A stretch of DNA of 64,000 nucleotides from Opitutaceae bacterium (GTDB lineage: Bacteria > Verrucomicrobiota > Verrucomicrobiia > Opitutales > Opitutaceae): NCBI GenBank assembly GCA_027490995.1, contig JAIXWY010000011.1:1-64000 (forward strand), given 5' to 3'. Positions 63,687 to 64,000 of this stretch are shown in pieces. The first letter of the stretch is position 1. Every line of letters begins with the position of its first letter. Below the pieces are notes generated by a model, which was not told the DNA's origin, ran no database searches, and saw nothing but the letters and a program-made list of their open reading frames with translations. The translations under genes were made by a program, and so were the position numbers.

Positions 63687-64000
63687 TTACTCCAAGGCAA
63701 CGGTCTTCGCTGCCTTCGGAAAGCTGATGTGGAGGTTGACGATGCCGAGGCCGGCTTCGCCCGCGATCGAGTAGAGCAACCAAGCGGTATCTCCTTCACG
63801 CCACACCGCGGGGTCGCGAAGTTCGTGCACCCGGTCGTCGCCGTGCTTGATCGTACTTCCACCGCGGGAGTAGGCGAGGGGAAGGTCGGTTCCTTCCCAC
63901 GGACGTTCCGGGCGGAGTACTTCGATCACCCCGCGCGCGCGCCAGGTCTCGGGCGGACCTGTGAGGGGAACAACGGTGCAAAGAATCCGTTCCGGACGAT
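63687..64000 (-). CDS. Glycosidase-like beta-propeller protein, partial
   Basis: The C-terminal 104 residues of a gene that continues past the right edge. The visible part includes TGPPETWRARGVIEVLRPER, LAYSRGGSTIKHG and HELRDPAVWREGDTAWLLYS followed by AGEAGLGIVNLHI. The RDPAVW...WLLYS pattern recalls five-bladed propeller glycosidases (GH43/GH117-like), in which RDP carries an active-site Asp. The N-terminus is missing, so the family is tentative. It is on the same strand as the lipid-type group but 198 bases away, so probably a separate unit. Confidence 0.7.
   Translation of the reverse strand, partial: RPERILCTVVPLTGPPETWRARGVIEVLRPERPWEGTDLPLAYSRGGSTIKHGDDRVHELRDPAVWREGDTAWLLYSIAGEAGLGIVNLHISFPKAAKTVALE

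Overview
The window is GC-rich bacterial DNA that looks like a Verrucomicrobiota chromosome, most likely Opitutaceae-like. The evidence is gene content: three large TonB-dependent receptors that share an 'xxFxV...RgY..N...TRLN' N-terminal segment, a paired DUF1501 protein and planctomycete-type cytochrome (PSCyt1/PSCyt2/PSD1), FGE-like (SUMF1) secreted proteins, a five-CXXCH cytochrome with a partner beta-propeller, and two unrelated secreted proteins carrying the same ~130-residue repeat. There is no rRNA, CRISPR array or intact tRNA. The taxonomic call is an inference from memory of gene families.

Layout. 1-1896: right-hand end of an integrated element. A tyrosine integrase and a translationally coupled unknown gene lie against a 3' tRNA-Gly fragment that looks like an attachment site. 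2534-22587: a carbohydrate locus. One leftward operon encodes a TonB receptor, a Gfo/Idh/MocA oxidoreductase, a GH29 fucosidase, a GH52 beta-xylosidase and a sodium/solute symporter, and the last four genes are joined by ATGA overlaps. A divergent LacI regulator and a rightward operon (TonB receptor, FGE-like protein, FGE-like/toroid fusion) follow. A 19-bp element matching at 16 of 19 positions lies before both operons and is a candidate LacI operator. 22930-42802: mixed housekeeping and signalling genes, namely a MipA/OmpV protein, a repeat/serine-hydrolase fusion, a membrane glycosyltransferase-like protein, an oligopeptide-binding lipoprotein, a TonB-C-like protein, a FIST sensor plus hybrid histidine kinase pair, an NAD-dependent epimerase, a LamG/FG-GAP protein, an SGNH esterase and a phosphoribosyltransferase. 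42896-49299: a VOC protein, then a leftward Gfo/Idh, DUF1501 and PSD1 group.

49746-60134 is the most interesting part. A FadR-type GntR regulator sits among a TonB receptor, an enoyl-CoA hydratase, a CaiB-type CoA-transferase, a Tat-exported TIM-barrel isomerase, a five-heme cytochrome c and a periplasmic beta-propeller protein. Four near-identical palindromes (ATTGTTGACAAA type) sit in the three promoter regions of this block. They predict one regulon that links outer-membrane uptake, periplasmic oxidation and cytoplasmic CoA-ester chemistry. The substrate is unknown to me.

60431-63488 is a leftward run of lipocalin, DUF1295, DUF2062, DUF1475 and chalcone-isomerase-like genes, a combination that suggests membrane-lipid modification. 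A truncated glycosidase-like gene runs off the right edge. All functions are read from sequence motifs and family memory; no searches were run.
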